Of a stretch of DNA of 64,000 nucleotides, positions 50,923-59,308 are shown one piece after another. The stretch covers positions 3,100,001-3,164,000 of the forward strand of contig NZ_CP064338.1 in assembly GCF_015476235.1 (NCBI RefSeq), given 5' to 3'. The stretch's first letter is position 1. Each line of letters begins with the position of its first letter. The notes beneath the pieces were generated by a model. The model made no database searches. It was not told the DNA's origin and saw nothing but the letters and a program-made list of their open reading frames with translations. The position numbers and the translations under genes were made by a program. The stretch is from Caldimonas thermodepolymerans (GTDB lineage Bacteria; Pseudomonadota; Gammaproteobacteria; Burkholderiales; Burkholderiaceae_C).

Positions 50923-51993
50923 CTAGGCGGAGACAATTGGGAACGGACGGTCGAACAGCATTAGGATGTGCTTCGGTTCGGACCGGAACCATGCGAAAGT
51001 TCCCCATGCGAGAGTCGGCAAGGCCTTTCTGAACGCGCTATCTGCTCGGTCCTCGAAGGCTGTTCCGAAATAGCACTGCTTCGTCGGGAAGCCGGAAGCC
51101 TTCACGTACTCAAGCAGTTGGGTCTTGCGTACTTCGTTCATAGGGCCATCGCTGGCTACCACTTCGATAAAGATGAGTGCGGTGTCCTCTCCGCTATCAC
51201 CTACATTCGCAAGGATGATGTCAGGAAGCGCCGTAGCAGCGTCGATTCTGAGGCCGAGTGCCTGGGCTACCCTAACGTCTTGGTGACGTACTTTATTGCC
51301 GCTCTCTGAGAGCCACAGTAGCACAGGCCTGGGAAGGAAGTTCTGCGCAAACTCCTCGACAACGGCTTTTGAAATTAACGAAGACAAGCCCGGCGAAAGC
51401 CTCGCCACTGTGCCATCCGGACAACGGACGTGTACTTCATCGCTCCTCTTGGCAAGTCCTTGCGCCAGCATAGCCATCCTGGCCCTGGCTGCCGGAGTCA
51501 AGTGGCGCCGTTGCCACTGTTGAATGGCCGCATCCAGAGCCGACCCATTCAGCGAAGGGTTGAATAGCGCAGCGAAATCTGATTTCAGATAGTAGATGGG
51601 AGAACTACTTGTGACCGCGACGTTCGGCACTTTGTCGACAGCGCCGATGTCCAGCAAGCCATACCTGATGGTCTCGTCTCTTATTGGCTCGCGTGTAGTA
51701 TCCGCGTACCACCGCCTACCCTCAGGACGCCAGCCTGGCTTGGTCGCATGCTTGAACCAGTATTCGCGGTCCTCATCACCAGTCTTGGCTGCCTGTTCCT
51801 CAGTGTAGAAGTAGATGTGCGAGGGCCGAAGGAGGCGGCCCACCCCTTCAATCATGCCCCCATACAAGAAGACGTAGACCGTACGAGCAGCCATCTCACG
51901 AGTCAAGTACTGACGCATGTCTAGGCCAGGAGGAAAGATTTGTTCCAGCCTAGCCTGTATGTCTCCAATCGGTAAGAGGGGAGGCAGACTCAT
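50923..51993 (-). CDS. Type II restriction endonuclease, BsuBI/PstI family
   Basis: A 356-residue nuclease. The C-terminal catalytic half has LPDIILANVG followed by ALIFIEVVASDGPMNEVRKTQLLEYVK, the family core in which Asp and Glu bind Mg. N-terminal segment LPIGDIQARLEQIFPPGLDMRQYLTREMAARTVYVFLYGG is also typical. Family members cut CTGCAG; the same specificity here is an inference. ATG overlaps the methylase stop (ATGA), so the nuclease is made after its methylase. Confidence 0.88.
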   Translation of the reverse strand: MSLPPLLPIGDIQARLEQIFPPGLDMRQYLTREMAARTVYVFLYGGMIEGVGRLLRPSHIYFYTEEQAAKTGDEDREYWFKHATKPGWRPEGRRWYADTTREPIRDETIRYGLLDIGAVDKVPNVAVTSSSPIYYLKSDFAALFNPSLNGSALDAAIQQWQRRHLTPAARARMAMLAQGLAKRSDEVHVRCPDGTVARLSPGLSSLISKAVVEEFAQNFLPRPVLLWLSESGNKVRHQDVRVAQALGLRIDAATALPDIILANVGDSGEDTALIFIEVVASDGPMNEVRKTQLLEYVKASGFPTKQCYFGTAFEDRADSAFRKALPTLAWGTFAWFRSEPKHILMLFDRPFPIVSA

Positions 51994-53501
51994 GCAGCTA
52001 CCTGGGCACGTTTGCCTACACCGAGCACAGCATTGACGACAGCGTCAATCTCCGCGAGCGTTGGGCTCATGCTTATTCGCTCGCCAATCTCCTCGATGAC
52101 AGCTAGCGGCGGCAGCGGCAGCTTGCGCAGTTCAGTAGCGTTGACTTGGGTGCTACCTGCTAGACCGCGGAAGTGGTCATCTACAACCTTTGACGCCAAG
52201 AACGCTGACAAGCCACGGGCCTCGAACACGGTCATACGGCCGCCAGGGCGGTAGATGTAGTTCAAGTGGTTCTCAAGACCGATGACATCGCCGGGAAGAC
52301 GGTCCGGGCTGCATCCGTACGCTGCGCACGTGACGCGACGCTCGTCTTCTTTCGGTGAGAAGCGGCGCATAACGACCATAGGCTCGTTGCGAACGAGCAT
52401 CCAGGCGCTCTCCGCGTTAGCAAGGATGTGCTCTCGCTTCTTCTGCACTGGCCACCGAATCGATTGCTGCCTCACGTGCTGAAGCCACAACAGCGGCACA
52501 GTGCCGCGCTCAGCCGTCTCACGAATGAACTTCTTAGCGCGGAAGGCTACGACCGGGCCTGTGCTCACTTCTAGACCGTACGTCTTCAACGTCGCAGTCC
52601 AGCCGGCGAACAGGTCTTCTTGCCGGTGTGGTAACGAGAGCATCGCGTGCTCATCATTGCTGACGACTCGTGTTGCCGGCACAGCTTGAACTTCGGCAGA
52701 GTCGAGGTCAGCGACGCCCTGGGAGCGAGTAAAGAGGATGCTCGTACCGGCCTCGACTTGAGAGCGACCGCGCGCCCATGCGATGACAGTCTCTTGCAGC
52801 ACGGAGTCTTCTTCGAAGCCTTCGGTGCGGCTTTCGAACGCATGTAGACCGTCGAACGTGAGATGACGCAGCAGAGACTGTCGAGTGGCTTTGAAGTACG
52901 TCCCAGACATCCAGGACCTGGGTGTGATGAAGCACCAGCGCCCATCTGGTGGTGTGAGACGAGCGCACGCCGCCATAAACAGTGCATAGATGTTCGGCTG
53001 CCCGTAGACGGCATACGAGTGCAGCGTTGCCCGCTCGTCAGCAGCCTTGTTCAGCTTGAAGAAGGGAGGGTTTGCGATGGTTAGCAGCCCATTGATGGGA
53101 GTCCCGGAGAGCGCCGTGTGAGACAGCAGGAAGTCCCCGTGCTCAATCTTGCAGTCGAAGCCCACACGGGCGCTAGCGCACGCTTCCCGAAGCCCATGGC
53201 GAAGTTGCTCTAGAGCAGGAAGCAGCCGCGCGTCGTACTCGAACAGCAGCAACTCGACGCGCTCAGGCTTCGTAGGCCTGGCTAGGAGTTCTTCAACGGT
53301 AGCTGCCGCCAAGATGCCCGCGCCGGCAGCGGGCTCCAAGATGCGGGCTACCCGGCCTTCATAGTCTTGAACGAGGCGTCTCGCCATGAACCTAGCGATA
53401 GCCGGCGGCGTCATGAACTGGCCTAGTTCTTTCTGTTCATCGCGTGCAAGCCCGTCCGTGAACGCACGGCCAGCCCTGTGCGCTTGCTCAACGAGCGACA
53501 T
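51990..53501 (-). CDS. DNA N6-adenine methyltransferase of the R-M pair
   Basis: A 503-residue gamma-type methylase. KELGQFMTPPAIARFMARRL precedes the SAM motif I ILEPAAGAGILAAATVEEL (about residues 53-71). The catalytic NPPF is in LTIANPPFFKLNK. The C-terminal half is the target recognition region. It protects the host DNA and prophage from the adjacent nuclease. Its upstream end faces the AlbA_2 gene. Confidence 0.9.
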   Translation of the reverse strand: MSLVEQAHRAGRAFTDGLARDEQKELGQFMTPPAIARFMARRLVQDYEGRVARILEPAAGAGILAAATVEELLARPTKPERVELLLFEYDARLLPALEQLRHGLREACASARVGFDCKIEHGDFLLSHTALSGTPINGLLTIANPPFFKLNKAADERATLHSYAVYGQPNIYALFMAACARLTPPDGRWCFITPRSWMSGTYFKATRQSLLRHLTFDGLHAFESRTEGFEEDSVLQETVIAWARGRSQVEAGTSILFTRSQGVADLDSAEVQAVPATRVVSNDEHAMLSLPHRQEDLFAGWTATLKTYGLEVSTGPVVAFRAKKFIRETAERGTVPLLWLQHVRQQSIRWPVQKKREHILANAESAWMLVRNEPMVVMRRFSPKEDERRVTCAAYGCSPDRLPGDVIGLENHLNYIYRPGGRMTVFEARGLSAFLASKVVDDHFRGLAGSTQVNATELRKLPLPPLAVIEEIGERISMSPTLAEIDAVVNAVLGVGKRAQVAA

Positions 53502-53587
53502 GCAGCTACCCCCTCATAGGTCAGGTGTATATGTTACCTCGGGCGCTACACCCCAACGCTATGCCAGGTGGACGGGCATACCCTCTC

Positions 53588-54760
53588 TTACACGGGCAGC
53601 CCCTTAGCTGCGAGGTAGGCTTTGAAACCCTCGAAGTCCAGCCTGCGGACAGTCCCGGCCACCTCAATCTCATGCACGAAGGTGACGGGTACCGATAGTT
53701 CCGCTGCAAGGATGCGGCACTTCAGTCGAACCTGCCCAGGCCCGCTGATGACAAGGGCCATAGTGTTGGAAGAACGGAGCACTTCTCCGGGGAGAAGTAC
53801 CCCAAAGCGCACATGGCAGGAAGGGGCGTTGCCTTCCTCTTCTTTAATGGTGGCGACTCCCGGCTTATCGGCTAAGAGCAGGTCAGGAATGGTTCTGATG
53901 TCGGCAGACAATCCTAGGCGCCGTATTTCCGTGGGGGGTTCCGGCAGGTCATCACCGGTAAGCATGTCGCACGCAAGCCCGTCGACACCCTCCACCGTCA
54001 CTTCCAGCTTAGTGTTCGTAAGTTGTTGCCCGGAGTGGTTGCGAAGAGCAAAGCGCATCTCAATGAGAGCACCGTAGCACCGGGCAAACTCTGCTAGCTG
54101 CCGCCAGAAGTCTTCATTGTCCAGTGTTGTGCCTTGCCGGAGCGGGTTGATGATGGCGTTAGCACGCGAACTGCGGTAGTCCGGCATCTGCTCTGTGAAC
54201 TCGAAGAAATCGAGGCTGAACGACCCTGGAAAGGGCTCCCCGTCCCGCGTAATGAGGTCTAGGGCGACGTCAACTGGCCCGCGCCCAGCATCAGCCGCCG
54301 CCATAGCGGCAATCTCAATAGGCTCTGCCTCGTCGGTGCTACTGCCGCGCCGCACGTAGACGATGTTGCGTCGCAGCTTTCCGAAGTCGTTACTGATGCT
54401 GAACGGTCGCTTCTGCTTTGGGATTGAAATCACACCTACGGTCTTGCCATCGTAGACGTGCTCTTCGTACCGAAACTCAAGCTTAGGCTTGACCTTGGAG
54501 TTGACGAACTGCTGGATTTTGGCGTCATCAATGTGCTCGGTGATGCCTACGACCTCGGCGGGATGCGGCCGCCTGTCACGAAATCCAAGCACGATGTAAC
54601 CGGCCCCCTCTCTCCAAGAGTTCGCCATCGCCAGGATGTCTTTGAGCATCTCTGACTTTGTAGCGTCGTTGCCGTTCTCGAAGCGGTACTGTGCTTCCTT
54701 GAAGTCGACGTCAGGCCCTTCGCTCTTGTAGCGCAGCGCGTCGAGCAAGCTATCGTCCAT
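53588..54760 (-). CDS. AlbA_2 / Schlafen AAA-4-like protein
   Basis: A 390-residue protein. The N-terminal 160 residues match the AlbA_2 (divergent AAA-4) domain: DVDFKEAQYRFENGN, EMLKDILAMANSW...GYIVLGFRD, then RRNIVYVRRGSSTDEAEPIEIAAM. The C-terminal 230 residues are beta-rich and not assigned. Such domains occur in transcriptional regulators and in antiphage proteins. Position beside an R-M pair favours defence; this is inference. Confidence 0.75.
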   Translation of the reverse strand: MDDSLLDALRYKSEGPDVDFKEAQYRFENGNDATKSEMLKDILAMANSWREGAGYIVLGFRDRRPHPAEVVGITEHIDDAKIQQFVNSKVKPKLEFRYEEHVYDGKTVGVISIPKQKRPFSISNDFGKLRRNIVYVRRGSSTDEAEPIEIAAMAAADAGRGPVDVALDLITRDGEPFPGSFSLDFFEFTEQMPDYRSSRANAIINPLRQGTTLDNEDFWRQLAEFARCYGALIEMRFALRNHSGQQLTNTKLEVTVEGVDGLACDMLTGDDLPEPPTEIRRLGLSADIRTIPDLLLADKPGVATIKEEEGNAPSCHVRFGVLLPGEVLRSSNTMALVISGPGQVRLKCRILAAELSVPVTFVHEIEVAGTVRRLDFEGFKAYLAAKGLPV

Positions 54761-54810
54761 GCGCGCGTTCCCTCCTTTGCATGCAAGTATGCATGCGCCA
54801 AGGCTGACGC

Positions 54811-56319
54811 TTAAGTGCTATCAGTGACGTCTTGCCCCCGTTCTGGAGCCTTCTCTTCTAACCGTAGCGCACTGTCAACGGCAGGCGGCAAGTCAGCGAA
54901 CTCGCGCAGATGCGCTGTCAGTTCAGTTTGAGACACCTCGCCCGCAAGTTCTAGCACAGCGCGCGAGATTTTCTCAGTGAGCGCCCGCATCTGCTCTTGC
55001 TGACCTTTGATGTACTCCACTGTAATCTGTGGGATGCCGAGCGCCGACGCGATACCCTTGCTTGAGTGCAGGAGCAGAAGCGACAGAGCAAGCACACCGC
55101 CTGGGTCGACCGTCGCACCCAGAGACGCAAACGTGCGGCGCAAGTCGTGCTTGTAGACCCAGTACCCGAGGATTGGTACCAGGCGCTTCCAACTGGCTCG
55201 CGGGTCAGTTAGTCTCGGCAGGTCTTTCGTCTTGCGACGCTCAGTCTCGAGCGAGTACCACACCCACTCGCCAGCTGGGCCAGAGGGCGCGAACTGCTTG
55301 CGACGCCGCAAGATACTTAAGACATACGAAGACAGCGGCATCTCAATAGGCTTCAGTCTGTCGACCTGGCTCAGCTTCTTCCTGCGACGCTTCGTTCCGC
55401 GTTGCAGTGGCTGTATGAGGTACAGACCACGCTCGAAGTCGATTTGCTCCCAACGCATGTCCATCACAAGCCTGTCGCGCAGGCCGGTAAGCAGGTACAC
55501 GCGCCACAAGTCTCTCCACCAGGGAGACATCAGCTGGTCGGTGGCGTGCCAAGCCTTGGGTATGTCTTTGAGCAGCAGATAGGTTTCGCGGGTGTTCGGC
55601 TCTTCAATCTTTTGTGCTGCAGCCCGCGTCGGGTCCCAGTCCCTCGACTCGCCCTCTATCCCGCGGTACTCATGCGCAATCTTGTACAAGCGCGACGCTG
55701 TGTTCAGGATGCCGAGCGAGTAGTTCGCCGACGGGGCCTTCCGGAAAACTCGTTCTTCGGTGCTATCGTCTTTGGTGACTACGCCGACGTCGAGACGGCC
55801 TTCCCGGACGCTGGTGAGGTAGTCAATCCAGAACCCCTCCTTGAGTTCATCGAGATAGCGCTTCGACAGGTGCGACAAGAAGCGCTCATAAGTCTTGCGC
55901 ATCTTGTCGCCATACGCCGGACTGTCTTGTGAGTTAGCGCTTTCTAACGACTGCAGCAGTCGCTCGTATGCCTGCCCGACCGTCATGCGCACGGTGCCGC
56001 CGCTACGGAGTAGCTTCGCTTCGCGAACAAGACGCATCGCTTCGAGTTCAGCGTCTTTGTACGAGAGCACGCGGTCACCTGTACCAATATCTTCAACCAG
56101 TCCCAACACTGGTTTCTCGTCTTTGAAAGTGCCGTCTGGCTGCAAACGCGGAACGCGGCTGATGTACGAGCGTCGAACGACGCCGTCAGCGCGCGGTTTG
56201 CCGATGCGCACACCAAAACCTGGCAGCGTCTCGTGCCAAATCTCTATCGCAGGCTTGTTCGTCGGCGCAGGTACGCCGAAGATGTCAACTTTCGAGCGGA
56301 ACGTGTACTTCTCTGACAT
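54811..56319 (-). CDS. int: Tyrosine-recombinase integrase
   Basis: Catalyses integration at the tRNA anticodon loop. The 502-residue protein has an N-terminal arm-binding-type part, a core-binding domain with helix MRKTYERFLSHLSKRYL, and a catalytic domain with LLTGLRDRLVMDMRWEQID (first Arg), HDLRRTFASLG (HxxR), a following His in LLLLHSSKG, and Tyr in ITVEYIKGQ. ATG at 56319 is used; a TTG at 56358 would add 13 residues. Its start is 240 bp from the right att core, typical of int genes. Confidence 0.9.
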   Translation of the reverse strand: MSEKYTFRSKVDIFGVPAPTNKPAIEIWHETLPGFGVRIGKPRADGVVRRSYISRVPRLQPDGTFKDEKPVLGLVEDIGTGDRVLSYKDAELEAMRLVREAKLLRSGGTVRMTVGQAYERLLQSLESANSQDSPAYGDKMRKTYERFLSHLSKRYLDELKEGFWIDYLTSVREGRLDVGVVTKDDSTEERVFRKAPSANYSLGILNTASRLYKIAHEYRGIEGESRDWDPTRAAAQKIEEPNTRETYLLLKDIPKAWHATDQLMSPWWRDLWRVYLLTGLRDRLVMDMRWEQIDFERGLYLIQPLQRGTKRRRKKLSQVDRLKPIEMPLSSYVLSILRRRKQFAPSGPAGEWVWYSLETERRKTKDLPRLTDPRASWKRLVPILGYWVYKHDLRRTFASLGATVDPGGVLALSLLLLHSSKGIASALGIPQITVEYIKGQQEQMRALTEKISRAVLELAGEVSQTELTAHLREFADLPPAVDSALRLEEKAPERGQDVTDST

Positions 56320-56369
56320 GGCAGGGCTGCACGTGCTTTCCAGAGCAAGTTTCCGCAAGTGTACGATGC

Positions 56370-56404
56370 TTTCCGCGAACTTTCCGAGATATAAGCGCCG
56401 TATA
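56370..56404 (+). repeat. Integrase arm-type repeat, right copy
   Basis: Same-orientation match to 21951-21985. An additional inverted GGACTTTCC/GGAAAGTTCC pair lies at 56408-56428. All are between the integrase start and attR. Confidence 0.7.
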
Positions 56405-56561
56405 AGTGGACTTTCCGTGGAAAGTTCCAGAACCCGCAGAGGTGTTGCCGACCGAGAGCGCGGGACAGAAGACTAGAAACCGGTGACATGACAACAACTT
56501 ACCCCGCGTAGCGCCACAGAATATGAACATTGCACTGAGGGGCGTCCTATGAAACACTAGC

Positions 56562-56568
56562 CTCATAA
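56562..56568 (+). other. attR core CTCATAA
   Basis: Right copy of the 7-bp core. Phage sequence GAAACACTAGC is on the left, and host anticodon-stem TCCGT on the right. Confidence 0.85.
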
Positions 56569-56606
56569 TCCGTCGGTCGCGGGTTCGAGCCCCGCCCGGC
56601 CTACCA
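56562..56606 (+). pseudogene. 3' half of the split host tRNA (anticodon CAU)
   Basis: Reads CTCATAA-TCCGT-CGGTC, the T arm GCGGG-TTCGAGC-CCCGC, acceptor CCGGCCT, A73 and CCA. It restores a cloverleaf only with the 5' half at 21824-21862. It is separated from the 5' half by 34.7 kb, so no transcript can join them while the prophage is in place. Confidence 0.9.
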
Positions 56607-57012
56607 CTTCAGCAATGCTCCATCGACACGGCTTGCTGTCTGCCGCATCGAACGGTGACGCAGCGCCGCGGCAACCAGCGAGAAAAGCCACTTCAGGGTG
56701 CCAAGCAGCCCCTCAGGGGTTTTCCGGATTCGACGTCCGGCCTTGCCTTGCCGGCGACATCAGGCGGACCGACGGACCAGCCCGGATGATGCGCCACGAC
56801 GTCGCCGCCTGAGGGCAATCCACCCCAGGCGATACCCCGCCCAGGAATATCCCGGCGTCGACATCCGGTGGACGCATGTCGCCCCGCAAGAGCTTGCGCC
56901 CGCTTCTGGACCACGCCGAAATCATCGATGGACGCCAAAATACCCGGCGGCACCAATCCGGATGCACGCTCGATCTGGCGTCGCAGACTGCATGCTGCGC
57001 AGGAGGAGGAAC
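56607..57012. other. Host DNA between attR and the IS, no clear gene
   Basis: No ORF with recognisable product. A short CCCCT-AGGGG hairpin followed by TTTT at 56706-56722 could terminate the tRNA transcript. The remainder may be degraded coding sequence interrupted by the IS; nothing firm. Confidence 0.4.
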
Positions 57013-57026
57013 CGTAAGCTTCCCCG

Positions 57027-57887
57027 TCAAGCAGGCATTTCAAAAGTAGAACTTCCGGCGACGCGTTGGCGGTACTCGGCCGGGGTCAGATTGCCGAGCG
57101 AATCGTGGGGACGCTCCTCGTTGTACTCGAGCATCCACCAGTACGCGGCCTCGCGCACGTCGTCGAGGCGGGTGAACAGGTGCTGGTCCAGGACCTCCTC
57201 GCGGAAGGTCCGATTGAAGCGTTCGATGCAGGCGTTCTGGTTGGGCTTGCCGGGCTGGATGTACCGGATGGCCATGCCGTTGAGCTTGGCCCACTGCACG
57301 AAGGCCTCGCCCAGGAACTCCGGGCCGTTGTCAGTACGCAGGACCTGCGGCAGGCCGTGGTCGCGCTTGAGCTGCTCGAAGATGCGGACCAGGCGCGTGG
57401 ACGAGATCGAGGTGTCGACCTCGATGTGCAGCGCCTCGCGGTTGAAGTCGTCGACCACGTTGAAGGTCCGGAAGCGGCGGCCACACGCCAGCGCGTCGGC
57501 CATGAAATCCGCTGACCAGACGGCATCGGGCAGCAGGGGAACGTAGAGCGGTACGCGTTCGCGCTTGGGCAGCCGCTGCTTGGCCTTGCGGCGCAGATTG
57601 AGCTTCATCGCCTTGTACACTCGGTAGATTCGATTGTGGTTCCAGTCCGGACGCGCACGGCGCAGGACCTTGCAACACTTCCAGAAGCCGCGGCTCGGGC
57701 GATTCTCGACCACCTCGGCCAGGGCCGCGATGATCTCGGCATCCCGTACCGTCCAGTGCACCGGCGGCTGGTACCACGCTGCCCGCGACAACCCAACGCA
57801 ATCACAGGACCGGCTCAGGGGCCGCGTGTGCACCTCGACCAGGTACCGCACGGCCTCGCGCTTCTGCTCCGGCCCTACAGTTTTTTT
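57027..57887 (-). CDS. IS3-family transposase OrfB (DDE integrase domain)
   Basis: Made as an OrfAB fusion by -1 frameshift at A_AAA_AAA (57881-57887). The DDE catalytic core shows PDAVWSADFMADALACG (first Asp), VLRTDNGPEFLG (second Asp), and the final Glu in NACIERFNRTFREEVLD. HTH_21-like segment ENRPSRGFWKCCKVLRR is N-terminal to it. The frame has no start codon of its own near the fusion point, as usual in IS3. Confidence 0.9.
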   Translation of the reverse strand, partial: KKTVGPEQKREAVRYLVEVHTRPLSRSCDCVGLSRAAWYQPPVHWTVRDAEIIAALAEVVENRPSRGFWKCCKVLRRARPDWNHNRIYRVYKAMKLNLRRKAKQRLPKRERVPLYVPLLPDAVWSADFMADALACGRRFRTFNVVDDFNREALHIEVDTSISSTRLVRIFEQLKRDHGLPQVLRTDNGPEFLGEAFVQWAKLNGMAIRYIQPGKPNQNACIERFNRTFREEVLDQHLFTRLDDVREAAYWWMLEYNEERPHDSLGNLTPAEYRQRVAGSSTFEMPA

Positions 57888-58141
57888 GCGATCAGATCCT
57901 TCATCGCGGCGTTGTCGAGCGCCAGCTCGGCGTACATCCGCTTGAGCCTGGCGTTCTCCGCTTCCAGGTCCTTGACACGCCGCAGCTCGGAGGCCTCCAG
58001 GCCGCCGTACTTCGACTTCCACTTGTAGTAGGTCGGAACGCTGATGCCGGCCTGCCGGCAGATGTCCTTGACCGGCACGCCGGCGTCGGCCTGCTTGAGG
58101 ATCGAGACGATCTGGGTCTCGGTGAAACGGGACTTCTTCAT
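57875..58141 (-). CDS. IS3-family transposase OrfA
   Basis: An 88-residue DNA-binding protein (MKKSRFTETQIVSILKQADAGVPVKDICRQAGISVPTYYKWKSKYGG) with helix-turn-helix and a leucine-zipper-like ELRRVKDLEAENARLKRMYAELALDNAAMKDL. It ends IAKKL at the slippery run. Overlaps OrfB by 13 bp. Confidence 0.92.
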   Translation of the reverse strand: MKKSRFTETQIVSILKQADAGVPVKDICRQAGISVPTYYKWKSKYGGLEASELRRVKDLEAENARLKRMYAELALDNAAMKDLIAKKL

Positions 58142-58536
58142 GGAACCTCCTGGCTGGGGAAAACATGCCAGAAAGTTCTACTTATGGGGTGTCTGCGGAT
58201 CGGGGAAGCTTACGTGGCGGCCGCCGCGTGTCCCGAGCCGGGCCGCCCCGAGGCGCCAGGCCGCTGCCCGCCCTTCTCCTGTCGCCCGGGCCCCTGACAG
58301 GGCGCCCGGCGCGCCTCCTTTGCGTCACGTGCCAAGGGGCGCCGCGCCCGGCCGGAGCGGAACTTCTCCCCGGCGCCGCCGTCATGGCCTCTGCAGGCCG
58401 TGGACTGACCTGACGCAAGCCCCGCCCCGGCTGCCCGGGCGACACTGCCCCGGCCTTCGCACGGCCCGCATCCCTCAGGATCGGACCGGCCCTGGCCTGT
58501 CCCGCCGGGCGGGGTGTTTGGTTGAGTCTATCGCGG

Positions 58537-58557
58537 TAATATAGAAACTCTATATTA
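58537..58557. promoter_or_regulatory. Perfect palindrome upstream of ahpC
   Basis: Nine-bp arms TAATATAGA and TCTATATTA around AAC. ATAG/CTAT tetranucleotides are those favoured by OxyR, but the usual ATAG-N7-CTAT spacing is not kept (N5 here), so another regulator is possible. Located 7 bp upstream of the -35 candidate. The rest of 58213-58536 shows no gene. Confidence 0.55.
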
Positions 58558-58563
58558 CAATGC

Positions 58564-58591
58564 TTGCCATATTAGCCATAGGCTATAGAAT
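58564..58591 (+). promoter_or_regulatory. Candidate ahpC promoter
   Basis: TTGCCA and TAGAAT separated by 16 bp, about 50 bp upstream of the ahpC start, just downstream of the palindrome. Confidence 0.5.
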
Positions 58592-58639
58592 CAAGTCTCA
58601 CCATCACTTCCTTCTTTCCTCAACCAACGGAGACGCCAC

Positions 58640-59203
58640 ATGTCCCTCATCAACACCAAAGTCCAGCCGTTCAAGGTCCAGGCCTTCCATCAAGGCAAGT
58701 TCGTCGAGATCACCGAGAAGAACCTGCAAGGCAAGTGGTCCGTCGTGATCTTCATGCCGGCGGCCTTCACCTTCAACTGCCCGACCGAAGTCGAGGACGC
58801 GGCTGACAACTACGCCGAGTTCCAGAAGGTCGGCGCCGAGGTCTACATCGTGACCACCGACACCCACTTCTCGCACAAGGTGTGGCACGAGACCAGCCCG
58901 GCCGTGGGCAAGGCCCAGTTCCCGCTGATCGGCGACCCGACCCACCAGCTGACCCGCGCCTTCGGCGTGCACATTGAGGAAGAAGGCCTGGCGCTGCGCG
59001 GCACCTTCGTGATCAACCCCGAAGGCGTCATCAAGACGATGGAAGTCCACGACAACGCCATCGCGCGTGACGTCAAGGAAACCCTGCGCAAGCTGAAGGC
59101 CGCCAAGTACGTCGCCGAGCACCCGAACGAAGTCTGCCCGGCCAAGTGGAACGAAGGCGCCAAGACCATCGCTCCGTCGCTGGACCTGGTCGGCAAGATC
59201 TAA
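58640..59203 (+). CDS. ahpC: Alkyl hydroperoxide reductase subunit C (peroxiredoxin)
   Basis: Two-Cys peroxiredoxin that reduces H2O2 and organic peroxides. The 187-residue protein is of the normal length. The peroxidatic Cys is in FMPAAFTFNCPTEVEDAAD and the resolving Cys in NEVCPAKWNEG near the C-terminus. The ATG begins MSLINTKVQPFKVQAF as in E. coli AhpC. It is followed by its reductase AhpF 105 bp downstream. Confidence 0.97.
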   Translation: MSLINTKVQPFKVQAFHQGKFVEITEKNLQGKWSVVIFMPAAFTFNCPTEVEDAADNYAEFQKVGAEVYIVTTDTHFSHKVWHETSPAVGKAQFPLIGDPTHQLTRAFGVHIEEEGLALRGTFVINPEGVIKTMEVHDNAIARDVKETLRKLKAAKYVAEHPNEVCPAKWNEGAKTIAPSLDLVGKI

Positions 59204-59308
59204 GCCGGCCGCGCCAGGGAGGTGGCCACGCGGCCACCTCCTGCCGGAACCGCCCGGGCATGGCCTTGCGCCATGCCCGCTCCCCCACCGAACCAGAAAG
59301 CCATCCGA

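Larger units (their letters stand above)
21856..56568. mobile_element. Integrated prophage / phage-plasmid with Mu-like head and lambda-like tail genes
   Basis: Bounded by the 7-bp repeat CTCATAA at both junctions inside the split tRNA. Almost all genes run on the minus strand, from the integrase at the right end to the endolysin and tail tip at the left. Contents: tyrosine integrase, AlbA_2 protein, restriction-modification pair, lysis cassette, terminase, portal, head genes, HAD hydrolase, TrfA-like initiator with iterons, kelch module, capsid and tail genes, endolysin, and two tRNA genes. Head genes resemble Mu, tail genes lambda and GTA-like siphoviruses. All structural modules look intact, so the prophage may be inducible. 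Confidence 0.95.
57015..58212 (-). mobile_element. IS3-family insertion sequence
   Basis: About 1.2 kb. Ends are inverted repeats TAAGCTTCCCCG (57015 inward; 58212 inward), with a second matching block AAGTAGAACTT 28-38 bp inside. The two-frame transposase fills the element. No target-site duplication is obvious at these ends (ACCG left, CGTG right). Confidence 0.8.

Noticed and set aside
51990-53501. Avoidance of CTGCAG in the prophage as support for PstI specificity
   Set aside because: CTGCAG occurs repeatedly in the phage genes (for example near 29010, 31345 and 45423), so there is no avoidance. The specificity rests on family only.
21779-56606. CRISPR array
   Set aside because: Only iterons and short palindromes occur. 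No set of regularly spaced repeats with unique spacers was seen anywhere in the window.
56693-57043. 116-codon minus-strand ORF before the IS
   Set aside because: It crosses the IS end and matches no family; perhaps a remnant of an interrupted gene, but unsupported.
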